Origin: Candidatus Chlorobium masyuteum | GTDB lineage: Bacteria; Bacteroidota; Chlorobiia; Chlorobiales; Chlorobiaceae | Assembly: GCF_011601315.1 (NCBI RefSeq) | Contig: NZ_JAAORA010000002.1 | Coordinates: 62,001 to 126,000 of the forward strand | Reading direction: 5' to 3' | Length of the DNA stretch: 64,000 nucleotides | Shown here: one piece after another, positions 1-7,184 of the stretch | Layout: every line of letters begins with the position of its first letter | Position numbering within the stretch: the stretch's first letter is position 1 | Notes under the pieces: model-generated | Seen by the model: the letters and a program-made list of their open reading frames with translations, nothing else | Told to the model about the DNA's origin: nothing | The model's database searches: none | Program-made: the position numbers and the translations under genes

Positions 1-24
1 CCGTACGATGATTAAGTAAACATA

Positions 25-873
25 CTATATCTCCGGATGAAGAGGGACAAACTCCTTTGGCACGGATTCAACCATCTTTTTGGCCTCATCCAAAAACTTG
101 TCGTTGATTGACGGCACTTTAGCCTTGTACGCTTTCAGCTCACTGTAGGCGCTTTCAAAAATAAGCCGGGCTACTTCCGATTTGAGGAAATCGGTTATAT
201 GAGCGTCCGCACCATATTTTTTCTGATACGCGGCATAACCCTCTTCTAACAGGTTGCAGTAAATGATATTGGCCCTTTCGGAAATAACCGGGCGAGGATA
301 GGGCTGGTAACCGTTCGGCAGGGACGATGAATCCAGCTGCAGTCGCTCAAGGGCTTTGCCGAACCCGGGATCACTCTCTCCATAGAGGGTGTTGCGAACC
401 TTTTGCAGTGTCATCATACCGGAGCACTGGGCACATGGCTCCAGTGTTGTGTATACGGTGCAGCCAGCAAGGTTTTTGATATCCGGAACTTTAACCCCGT
501 GTTGCCGGTCGGCATTCAGCTTTGCAAGATACCCGATCATTAAACGGACCTCTCCGTGCTGTGTTTCATTGTGCGTAACTGCATTGCAATTCCGGGCCCA
601 AAACACCAGACGGCTGTTCAGGGAGTCGCTGCTCAGGAGAACAGATCCGATATTATACCCGCGGGCATTATCTTTCTGCCAGCCTTTGTAGACTACCGAA
701 TAGGCTGCCAGCATACCGATATAATCTCTTTCGGTTTTCCAGTATACAGCCTTTGAACTGGTGTTGCCACTCTCTACGGAGCGTTCTCTTGCTTGAGCTT
801 TCGGTCCGCCGACCAGTGTTATCATCACCACAGCACTGAAGAGATATCGCAGATAAAAACCGCTCTTTTTCAT
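25..873 (-). CDS. Secreted nucleoside-deaminase-fold protein
   Basis: A 282-residue protein with a signal peptide (basic MKKSG start, hydrophobic run to about residue 22, AQA-type cleavage region near 26-28). The mature part carries the zinc signature of the cytidine/deoxycytidylate/tRNA-adenosine deaminase superfamily: HGE at 106-108 and PCAQC at 146-150, preceded by TTLE. The HGE glutamate would be the proton shuttle and the His and two Cys would bind zinc. The 130-residue C-terminal tail after the deaminase core is unrecognised. Export is unusual for this superfamily, whose usual substrates are cytoplasmic nucleotides or tRNA, so the substrate is unknown. It follows the radical SAM gene on the same strand after about 60 bases and may share its transcript. 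The family call is good; the function is open. Confidence 0.75.
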   Translation of the reverse strand: MKKSGFYLRYLFSAVVMITLVGGPKAQARERSVESGNTSSKAVYWKTERDYIGMLAAYSVVYKGWQKDNARGYNIGSVLLSSDSLNSRLVFWARNCNAVTHNETQHGEVRLMIGYLAKLNADRQHGVKVPDIKNLAGCTVYTTLEPCAQCSGMMTLQKVRNTLYGESDPGFGKALERLQLDSSSLPNGYQPYPRPVISERANIIYCNLLEEGYAAYQKKYGADAHITDFLKSEVARLIFESAYSELKAYKAKVPSINDKFLDEAKKMVESVPKEFVPLHPEI

Positions 874-933
874 GTCATCAGAAGTTTTGATTATTGATGA
901 TGATTACCAGGTGTAAAGTCTGTATAGCTTCCT

Positions 934-1977
934 TTATCGGTTACGGCAGCAGTAGGTACTTGCGTAGAGGGCGTTGCTTGAAAAAAAGTTTGAAGAGCGG
1001 CATCCACCCTTGCACTCACTGCCGACATCGCACCCCTCACACATTCCGGTGAGCATGTCGGGAGTGAATTTTCTGTTGTAGGCAAATGCATTTTCATTAT
1101 TCCAGATATCTGCCAAAGGTTTTTGGCGCACATTGCCTTCGATGAAATGATCGGAGTAGAGCGAACCACAACCCTTTATATTGCCAACGCTGTCGATAAA
1201 CAGTCCGGTAATTCCGGCAGAACACCCTCCCCAGCAGGGAATCAGCGATGATGTTCCCCGGATATACGTTTCATTGTCATCGAAGTACCCGATACTGTCT
1301 GCCGCGACCACGACCATCTGCTGATCACGGTTTTTGTCACGTATGAAATCTATAACCTGCCGCACCTGTGCAGGAGTGACAACGAAATCAGGCCGATCAG
1401 CCATGTTGCCCATGGCATTGATCAATTGCAGTTGCCAGAGCGATACGTCATGTTCAAGAAGGAAAAGGTAGAGATCTTCGAGATCATTACAGTTCAGTTG
1501 CATGAGGCTGGTTACTGCGCAAATGCTGATCCCATGTTTACTCAAAAGGTCAAGTGTTTGCTCTATGCGCTGAAACGCATCGTCTCTGCCTCTTATCATA
1601 TTATGCGTTTGTTCGATACCGTCTATGGAAACGCCTACATTGATCAACCCGGCTCGTTTTATCTGTTCGATTTCAGCTTTCCCGATCCTGTAGCCATTCG
1701 TAACAATATTGATTTTGATCCCTTTGTTCGTGAGGTATTCAGAGAGCTGATCCCATCCTTTAAATAAAAAAACCTCTCCACCGATGAAGGTCAGATCCTT
1801 GCAACCGAGGGCGAGCAGCGCGTCAGCTACCGTGAAGCACTCCTCAAGACTCAGCTCGTTTGGTCTTGCATTTCCGGCTCGAGAACCGCAATGCATACAA
1901 TTCAGTGTGCAGCGAAGGGTCAACTCCCAGTTACAGCCCTTTAGTTCGTAGACTTGGCGTGTTGTGTTTACCTTCAT
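934..1977 (-). CDS. Radical SAM/SPASM-type protein
   Basis: A 347-residue radical SAM enzyme. The CxxxCxxC motif that ligates the SAM-cleaving 4Fe-4S cluster is at Cys23, Cys27 and Cys30, followed by a TFIGGE segment of the SAM-binding GGE type and a VSIDG strand. The C-terminal third is Cys-rich (CWGGC, GCGS, CEGCDVGSEC, a terminal YCC), as expected for a SPASM or twitch domain holding auxiliary Fe-S clusters. SPASM enzymes mostly modify ribosomal peptides or proteins (PqqE, anSME and cyclophane synthases), so a peptide substrate is a reasonable inference. An AGGA ribosome site lies about 10 bases before the ATG. Neighbours are a 98-residue unknown upstream and a secreted deaminase-like protein downstream. 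No precursor peptide can be named with confidence. Confidence 0.82.
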   Translation of the reverse strand: MKVNTTRQVYELKGCNWELTLRCTLNCMHCGSRAGNARPNELSLEECFTVADALLALGCKDLTFIGGEVFLFKGWDQLSEYLTNKGIKINIVTNGYRIGKAEIEQIKRAGLINVGVSIDGIEQTHNMIRGRDDAFQRIEQTLDLLSKHGISICAVTSLMQLNCNDLEDLYLFLLEHDVSLWQLQLINAMGNMADRPDFVVTPAQVRQVIDFIRDKNRDQQMVVVAADSIGYFDDNETYIRGTSSLIPCWGGCSAGITGLFIDSVGNIKGCGSLYSDHFIEGNVRQKPLADIWNNENAFAYNRKFTPDMLTGMCEGCDVGSECKGGCRSSNFFSSNALYASTYCCRNR

Positions 1978-2132
1978 TGCAATGATTTTTCCTGATGAAT
2001 GTTTTTATGCAAGGAGAGTGTCTCTGCCGAGATAGTGTTTGGCTCCAGTTCAGGTAGCGTTTAAACTGCTTTTTAAGCTGAGAGAATAATCTGCATGATT
2101 AATCTGCTTTGGCAAAAAAGAGGCTTAATCAT

Positions 2133-2163
2133 GGAGGAGAGAATCATGTGCATTCTCTCCTCC
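2133..2163 (-). terminator. Perfect hairpin after the 98-residue gene
   Basis: A perfect 12-bp inverted repeat (GGAGGAGAGAAT at 2133-2144 and its complement at 2152-2163) with a 7-base loop lies 17 bases past the stop of the 2181-2477 gene. On the minus strand a T-rich stretch follows only after about 13 bases, so this is either a weak intrinsic terminator or an RNA-stabilising hairpin. It separates the 98-residue gene from the radical SAM gene. Confidence 0.5.
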
Positions 2164-2180
2164 AAACTCACAGTATGATG

Positions 2181-2477
2181 CTAATGGAAAGCAATAGCAC
2201 CGGAGTCCAACAACTCCTTTGAAACGTTCAAAGCCGAAAATTTGGCCTTTATACCATGTATTTCTGATAGATGAGCAATCTGTTCATCGCTCAGATAGAA
2301 ATTCCATTTATTTTTCGAGACAAGATCATTGGGAACCCTGTACTTTACCAATGATCCAGGGTCAATTTTAGAGGTGATAACTGCCTTGGTGATCGCAGTA
2401 AGGCCTTTGACATGATCAGCTACCATTCTTTTTTGCCAGCTCGTCAGGTAGATTGTTACTGTTTTTTGTTCAGGCAT
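2181..2477 (-). CDS. Hypothetical 98-residue protein
   Basis: No family recognised. The longest reading begins at 2489, but the ATG at 2475-2477 is preferred: GGAG sits 6 bases in front of it, while the upstream ATG has no ribosome site. The product is mixed-charge with no signal peptide or membrane segment; it begins MPEQKTVTIYLTSWQKR and has an aromatic KWNFYL patch in the middle. The gene is followed by a perfect hairpin and then the radical SAM gene on the same strand, so it could be a partner or substrate of that enzyme, but nothing in the sequence proves this. It lacks Cys and the Gly- or Ser-rich tail common in peptide precursors. Confidence 0.5.
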   Translation of the reverse strand: MPEQKTVTIYLTSWQKRMVADHVKGLTAITKAVITSKIDPGSLVKYRVPNDLVSKNKWNFYLSDEQIAHLSEIHGIKAKFSALNVSKELLDSGAIAFH

Positions 2478-2489
2478 AGTTGGCTCCAT

Positions 2490-3134
2490 TGTTGACGGTT
2501 ATTGAGAAAACAGATTACGACACTATTTGGTAGGCCGTTTTTTTAATTACCGGTATTGCCGGTACGGCTTTCGTTGTTGTTCTTGTGTTGTAAAAATAAT
2601 GTTTTTATGACGTATAAAAGAAAATAAAAAGTAATGGCGGCCACTCGAAGAGGAAAGAATTCTTTTATTTCATGGAGCACGGATTTCTGCACTACAGGAG
2701 ATATGTCAGGTCATGCATGCAGCTCCTTCACCCTGATTTCGGGCCATGTAAGGGGCAGCCGAATGCTTTCAATTTCATTGACTAACCTGAAAATTGACCC
2801 GTTTACTGTTCGCCTGAGCTTTTCGCCAAACAGGTTGGCAGCAGTCACACTTATGCTTCGGGACGCAGTTCGCCGGGTGTGCAGGAGTGTTGTAGCCGTT
2901 TACACGAAGTATGTCGTTGTCAGGTTATTTGAATGATCAGATGACTGCATCGGATTATGGCTTGATTGCTGCCGTGTCGTTTGACACATTCATGATGTTT
3001 TCAACGGAGACATGCAGCGGAGGCCCTGTCATTTCAAGAGGATACGGGCTTCTGTGGCGCAATGAATGTGATCGTGAATTATATTGACAGCATGGGCTCT
3101 CTTTCTGTGCGTTGAAGCTAAAATTTTACGTTTT
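2490..3134. other. Divergent spacer with one uncertain 58-codon ORF
   Basis: About 640 bases between the minus-strand 98-residue gene and the FkbM gene. The start is AT-rich and probably holds the divergent promoters, though no clear -35/-10 pair stands out. A 58-codon ORF at 2911-3087 (+), beginning MSLSGYLNDQ and ending CDRELY, stops just before the methyltransferase; it has no ribosome site and no recognised family. A 100-codon ORF at 2634-2936 looks like chance. Confidence 0.35.
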
Positions 3135-3959
3135 ATGAAAACCATCTCCCAGTTGGCCGGACATCAACGCCTTGTAAGCGGAAAACACGGGGTGTTTGTC
3201 TATAACCTCCACTGCTTTTATTGCGGTCGTGCGCTGGAGTTGTATGGTGAATACTGTGAGCATGAGGTTCAGTTATTCAGCAAAATCGTACAGAAGGGTG
3301 ACACTGTATGGGAAGTCGGAGCCAATATCGGAGCCCTTGCCGTTCCGCTGGCCGGCATGGTGGGTAACACCGGCTGCCTTGTCGCTTTTGAGCCTCAGCC
3401 GGAAGTGTTCAATAATCTTGCCGCAAATTTTGCCCTCAATTGCCTGGGATGGGCTCGTGCGCTTCCGTTTGCTCTTGGGGAGAAACCCGGAATAGTAACC
3501 CTGCCCAGGGTCTTTTATGATCGTCCGGGTAATTTCGGCGGGATCAGTCTGATGGATTCTTCTGGCGGTGGAGAACGTGTTGAGTGCCGAAGAGGGGATG
3601 ATCTCTCCGGATTTCTTCCGAAGCCTGATTTTGTGAAGATAGATGTGGAGGGGATGGAGGCCGGGGTTTTACGGGGGATGTCAGAGATGATCAATTCGGT
3701 AAAACCGGTACTCTACGTTGAGAACGATCGCCCGGAAAAGTCGCAGCAGCTTATCGAGCTTCTCTGGTCATTTGGTTATCGCTGCTGGTGGCATATTGCG
3801 GCTTATTTCAATGCTGACAATCATTTCGGGTTACAGGAGAACCTCTATCCGGATCAGGTTGCTGTTAACATGCTTTGTATGCATCCCGGGAATCAAAGGA
3901 TTCAGATAACTGATTTGCCGATAAGCAATGCGGCCGAACATCCTTTTTCCCGTAATTGA
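3135..3959 (+). CDS. FkbM-family SAM-dependent methyltransferase
   Basis: A 274-residue methyltransferase of the FkbM type. The SAM-binding motif I is VWEVGANIGALAVPLA, an acidic FEPQPE strand end follows, and the FkbM-typical KIDVEGMEAGVLRGM is present. These enzymes usually O-methylate sugars or polyketides; the substrate here cannot be read from the sequence. The longest reading starts at a TTG (3084); the ATG at 3135 is preferred because the conserved part begins with MKTISQLAGH and the extra 17 residues look unrelated. It stands alone on the plus strand, divergent from the radical SAM island and convergent with the M23 peptidase gene. It might decorate a glycan or a peptide. Confidence 0.8.
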   Translation: MKTISQLAGHQRLVSGKHGVFVYNLHCFYCGRALELYGEYCEHEVQLFSKIVQKGDTVWEVGANIGALAVPLAGMVGNTGCLVAFEPQPEVFNNLAANFALNCLGWARALPFALGEKPGIVTLPRVFYDRPGNFGGISLMDSSGGGERVECRRGDDLSGFLPKPDFVKIDVEGMEAGVLRGMSEMINSVKPVLYVENDRPEKSQQLIELLWSFGYRCWWHIAAYFNADNHFGLQENLYPDQVAVNMLCMHPGNQRIQITDLPISNAAEHPFSRN

Positions 3960-3991
3960 CAACCTCTCCTGCTTTTGTTCAGTAAAGTTGC

Positions 3992-4837
3992 CTACAGGGA
4001 TTTTCCTTCAAAAAGCTCCGGGTCAACGCTGGTGCCGTAGAGGTAGATGCCCCAGTGCAGGTGCGGTGCGGTTGAGACGCCGGTGTGGCCGACTTTGCCG
4101 ATAACGGTTCCGGCTTCGACAAGCTCCCCTTCGGAAACGGTAATGGCGGAGAGGTGCATGTAGATGGAGGTAACTCCCTGGCCGTGGTCGATGATGACCG
4201 TGTTGCCGTGTACCTGAAATCCCTCTTCCTCCCGTCCGGTGAGCACGACTCTTCCTTTTGCGGTGCTTTTTACCGCTGTTCCCTTTGGTGCTGAAATATC
4301 AATACCCTTGTGGTAGCTCTCGACCGGTCCGCCGTTGTAGGAGCGTTTAAGTCCGAAAAGGCTGCTCGTAGCTCCAGCTACGGGGCGCATGAACGTTCCG
4401 GCAAAGAGCTGTTCGGGTGTTTCGGTATGCAGTGCCGCCGTGACTTTTGTTAATTCAGTTTCCGTTGCCTTGAGTGCTCGTTTTGTGGTGTCAAGCGTGA
4501 TCTGCTGGAGAGGCAGGTTATTCGGTATTACCCGCAGCGTCAGGCTCTTTTCATACACCCCATGACGAACCAGAAGCTTCCAGCTGCCCGGCTGGGCAAG
4601 GTTTTCGACCGGAAGGAGTGCTCTCCAGGAGCCGTTCGGCTGGTGGAACATCCGGAAGCTGCGATCCATAAAGCGGAGTTCAGGTTCGGTGTGAGTGCCG
4701 GTTACGGTGACCACAAAAAACTGCCCCTGCTCTCTTGCAGTTTGGGCAACACCCAGTTGCAATGGCTCTTCACCGTTTCCTGTTGCAGGAATGGTGACGG
4801 TTGCGAAGAGAATGAGGAGCGTGAAAAGCTTCATCAT
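3992..4837 (-). CDS. Secreted M23-family peptidase (LytM-like)
   Basis: A 281-residue exported protein with a signal peptide (MMKLFTLLILFATVTIPATG) and a C-terminal LytM/M23 metallopeptidase domain. The zinc site is visible as H176-x3-D180 (HKGID) and the HLHWG motif with H259 and H261. Residues 25-110 form a beta-rich N-terminal domain, and a short helical linker spans about 112-140. Members cut peptidoglycan cross-bridges or peptides during wall remodelling in the periplasm, or act as amidase activators when catalytic residues are lost; here the ligands are intact, so an active enzyme is expected. It is third in the prfB-phosphoesterase-M23 run, with 23 bases to the gene before it. Confidence 0.88.
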   Translation of the reverse strand: MMKLFTLLILFATVTIPATGNGEEPLQLGVAQTAREQGQFFVVTVTGTHTEPELRFMDRSFRMFHQPNGSWRALLPVENLAQPGSWKLLVRHGVYEKSLTLRVIPNNLPLQQITLDTTKRALKATETELTKVTAALHTETPEQLFAGTFMRPVAGATSSLFGLKRSYNGGPVESYHKGIDISAPKGTAVKSTAKGRVVLTGREEEGFQVHGNTVIIDHGQGVTSIYMHLSAITVSEGELVEAGTVIGKVGHTGVSTAPHLHWGIYLYGTSVDPELFEGKSL

Positions 4838-4860
4838 GGTATGCGGGTTCAGCTCGGCGT

Positions 4861-5703
4861 TTAGAGAAGGGTAAGGTCGTAAAGTGCACTTCCATCCTGA
4901 TTATAGATCACCATCCTTTCGCGGTAGAGCTCCACGGTACCAAAGCTGAATTCGGGATGCTCCTTCCGGTTTACAAAGGCGGGAAGCACAATAAAGTGTT
5001 TGCCGTTCTCCTGCAGGTAGCCTCCGTAGTGGTAGTGGCCGCTGATGCAGGCTTTAATAGCGGGCGAGGCGGCAAGCAAAGCGGCAATTTCGCTGTGGTT
5101 CCAGAGGAGTCCGTGCTTTAGGTCGGTTGTCGCCCGAAAGAGTGGAAAGTGGCAGAGGGCGATGGCCCGCTCAGCGGCCAGTTCAGCGGCAGCAAGTTCG
5201 TTTTTCAGCCACGCTTTCTGCCGGGAGCCGATAGCTCCGCAGTAGTCATGTAACCAGGGATCATCGTCAAGGCGGTCAAGGTAAAAATCGAGAGTCTCCC
5301 GGTCTTCCGGGGTTTCAGGGGTGTTGAGTGCCGAAACCTCCATGCCATGAAGCACGATAAACCGGAACCCTTTTGTTGTAAATGAGTAGTATGGTCTGCT
5401 CATTCCGAGTGCTGCAAGCAGCCTGTTTTCAGCTATGGCAAGGCAGTGGTTGCCGATAACATGGCGGATGGTGCCCGGAAACTCCTGCATGATGGCCAGA
5501 ACCTGCCGCAGCTCATCCTCACAGTGCTCTTCACTTCCCCTGATGCTATCACCGAGCTGCAGCAGAAAATCAACATTATTATTTCTGCTGCGCTTGATCC
5601 ACTTTCGAAGCCCTTCGGCCTCTCCGGCATTGCTTCCGGCAGCGTAGTGCATGTCGGTTACAACTCCGAACCGGACAGGCTGATTACTCCCGGTGGACGG
5701 CAT
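4861..5703 (-). CDS. Calcineurin-like metallophosphoesterase
   Basis: A 280-residue protein with the ordered dimetal phosphoesterase motifs: DMHY (D17, H19), LQLGDS (D52), VIGNHC, ALCHFPLF and the terminal GHYHYGG. Cytoplasmic by appearance, with no signal peptide. The family includes cyclic-nucleotide and nucleotide-diphosphate phosphodiesterases; the general fold resembles CpdA and ADP-ribose/CDP-alcohol diphosphatases, but specificity cannot be set from motifs. Its ATG overlaps the prfB stop by one base (TGATG), so translation is probably coupled to release factor 2 synthesis. Confidence 0.85.
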   Translation of the reverse strand: MPSTGSNQPVRFGVVTDMHYAAGSNAGEAEGLRKWIKRSRNNNVDFLLQLGDSIRGSEEHCEDELRQVLAIMQEFPGTIRHVIGNHCLAIAENRLLAALGMSRPYYSFTTKGFRFIVLHGMEVSALNTPETPEDRETLDFYLDRLDDDPWLHDYCGAIGSRQKAWLKNELAAAELAAERAIALCHFPLFRATTDLKHGLLWNHSEIAALLAASPAIKACISGHYHYGGYLQENGKHFIVLPAFVNRKEHPEFSFGTVELYRERMVIYNQDGSALYDLTLL

Positions 5704-6798
5704 CAGTCGCTGAATTCGGAGAGGTAGTGTTCCATAAACTCATCAAGATCACCATCAAGCACGGTTTCAACGTCAAAGCGTTCATAGTTGGTACGGTGAT
5801 CCTTGATGCGCCGGTCGTCGAGAACATAGCTTCGGATCTGGCTTCCCCACTCGATTTTTTTCTTTTTGCCCTCGATCTCCCGCTTTTTGGCATCCTCTTC
5901 CTCCCGCTGCCGCTGGTAGAGCTGTGCCATAAGCATTTTCATGGCGCGCTCCCTGTTCTGGAACTGTGAACGCTCCTCCTGGCAACCGACCACAATTCCG
6001 GTCGGGAGATGCTTGATGCGCACGGCGGTCTCAACCTTGTTGACGTTCTGGCCACCCTTGCCGCCGCTGCGGAAGGTCGAGAGCTCCAGATCCTCCTTGC
6101 GAACCTCGATCTCAACATCAGGAGGTGCTTCAGGATAGGTGTAGACACTGGCAAAAGAGGTGTGCCTTCGGGCGTTGGAGTCGTAGGGCGAAACCCGAAC
6201 CAGCCGGTGAACACCGTTTTCAGCTTTCAGATAGCCGTAGGCATAGGCGCCCTGGATTTCAAGCGTAGCCGTTTTGATGCCCGCTCCGTCACCCTCCTGG
6301 TAGTCGTCGGTATAGATTTTAAACCCTTTGCGTTCTGCCCACCGCATATACATACGATAGAGCATTTCCGCCCAGTCCTGGGCCTCGGTGCCTCCGGCTC
6401 CGGCATGAATGGTGATGAGAGCATTACCCGCATCATCCTTGCCTGAAAGCATGTTTTTAAATTCAATGGCAGCAATATCCAGCTCTATTTCCGTAATGGC
6501 GGCGGAGAGCTCATCGGAGAATGATTCATCCTCAAGCTCGGATGCAATTTCCAGCTCATCGAGGCACACCTTCTCTTTTGCTGCGAGCTTCTCGTACCCT
6601 TCGGTCCAGGTTTTATGCTCGTTCAGCTCCTTCAATATCTTGTGGGCCTCTTTCTGGTCATTCCAGAAGGCCGGGTCAGCGGTTATTTTTTCAAGATCCT
6701 CAACTTTCTCTTTGCGCTGATCGACGTCAAAGATACCCCCGTAACTGTTCCAGGCGGCGGTGTATCTCCTGCAGTCGTTCTTTTTGTGGTTCAAACAT
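5703..6798 (-). CDS. prfB: Peptide chain release factor 2, made by programmed +1 frameshift
   Basis: RF2 recognises UAA and UGA codons and triggers peptidyl-tRNA hydrolysis. Translation starts at the ATG at 6796-6798: 23 codons beginning [10 protein letters not shown] and ending QLRGYL run into an in-frame TGA at 6727-6729, and the rest of the gene continues in the +1 frame from GAC (DVDQRKEK...). The product would be 364 residues, the usual RF2 length. The catalytic GGQ is in [12 protein letters not shown]. The codon-reading tripeptide reads S203-P204-Y205 instead of the textbook SPF. A single-frame gene call would miss the true N-terminus. The stop codon overlaps the start of the phosphoesterase gene. 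Confidence 0.95.
6724..6741 (-). promoter_or_regulatory. prfB: prfB programmed frameshift site
   Basis: Read on the minus strand the site is CGG GGG TAT CTT TGA C, the classic RF2 recoding signal: an SD-like GGGGG three bases before CTT, the slippery CTT, then the in-frame TGA followed by C. When RF2 is scarce the ribosome slips +1 on CTT and reads on; when RF2 is plentiful it stops at TGA. This is autoregulation known from E. coli and many bacteria, and all its elements are visible here. Confidence 0.95.
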
Positions 6799-7184
6799 GA
6801 TGGCTCTGTAATGTTGGATTGTATAATTAAATCACCCTCAGAACACCGGTCAAACCTTACCGGCTGTTGCTGTGAAGTGTTCCGTAAGCTTCAGGGTAAA
6901 ACGATCATGACGATTGTTTTTGGCCTTTGATCCTGCGGCTACCCTAAAGGAACAACTTTTTTTTTGAGAAATCAAAGGCAGCCTCAAGGTTCATCATTTA
7001 CCATACTCTTTGAAATTAGCAGAGTATCTGCGCAAAAAAGTAAGGGAGTTTTCCTATTTTCCATTCTGTTGAAGAACAGGGGGCAGCATCGGAACGCTTG
7101 GTACTGTTTATTGAGAAGGTCAAGTTTCCTGAAGAACTGCTTTATGGCCGGGATTCCCCCGGTTTCCAACCAGAAATTCTGAAG
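6799..7184. other. Divergent prfB/glgE spacer
   Basis: 386 bases between the prfB start (minus) and the preferred glgE start (plus). It must hold both promoters. A small hairpin (CCGGT 6846-6850 / ACCGG 6859-6863) and a poly-T run near 6957-6965 are visible. I see no RNA gene or recognised riboswitch, and no convincing ORF apart from a TTG-started N-terminal extension of glgE from 7098. Confidence 0.4.

Noticed and set aside
2634-2936. 100-codon plus-strand ORF
   Set aside because: No ribosome site, no family and mixed composition; it overlaps the possible 58-codon ORF in another frame.
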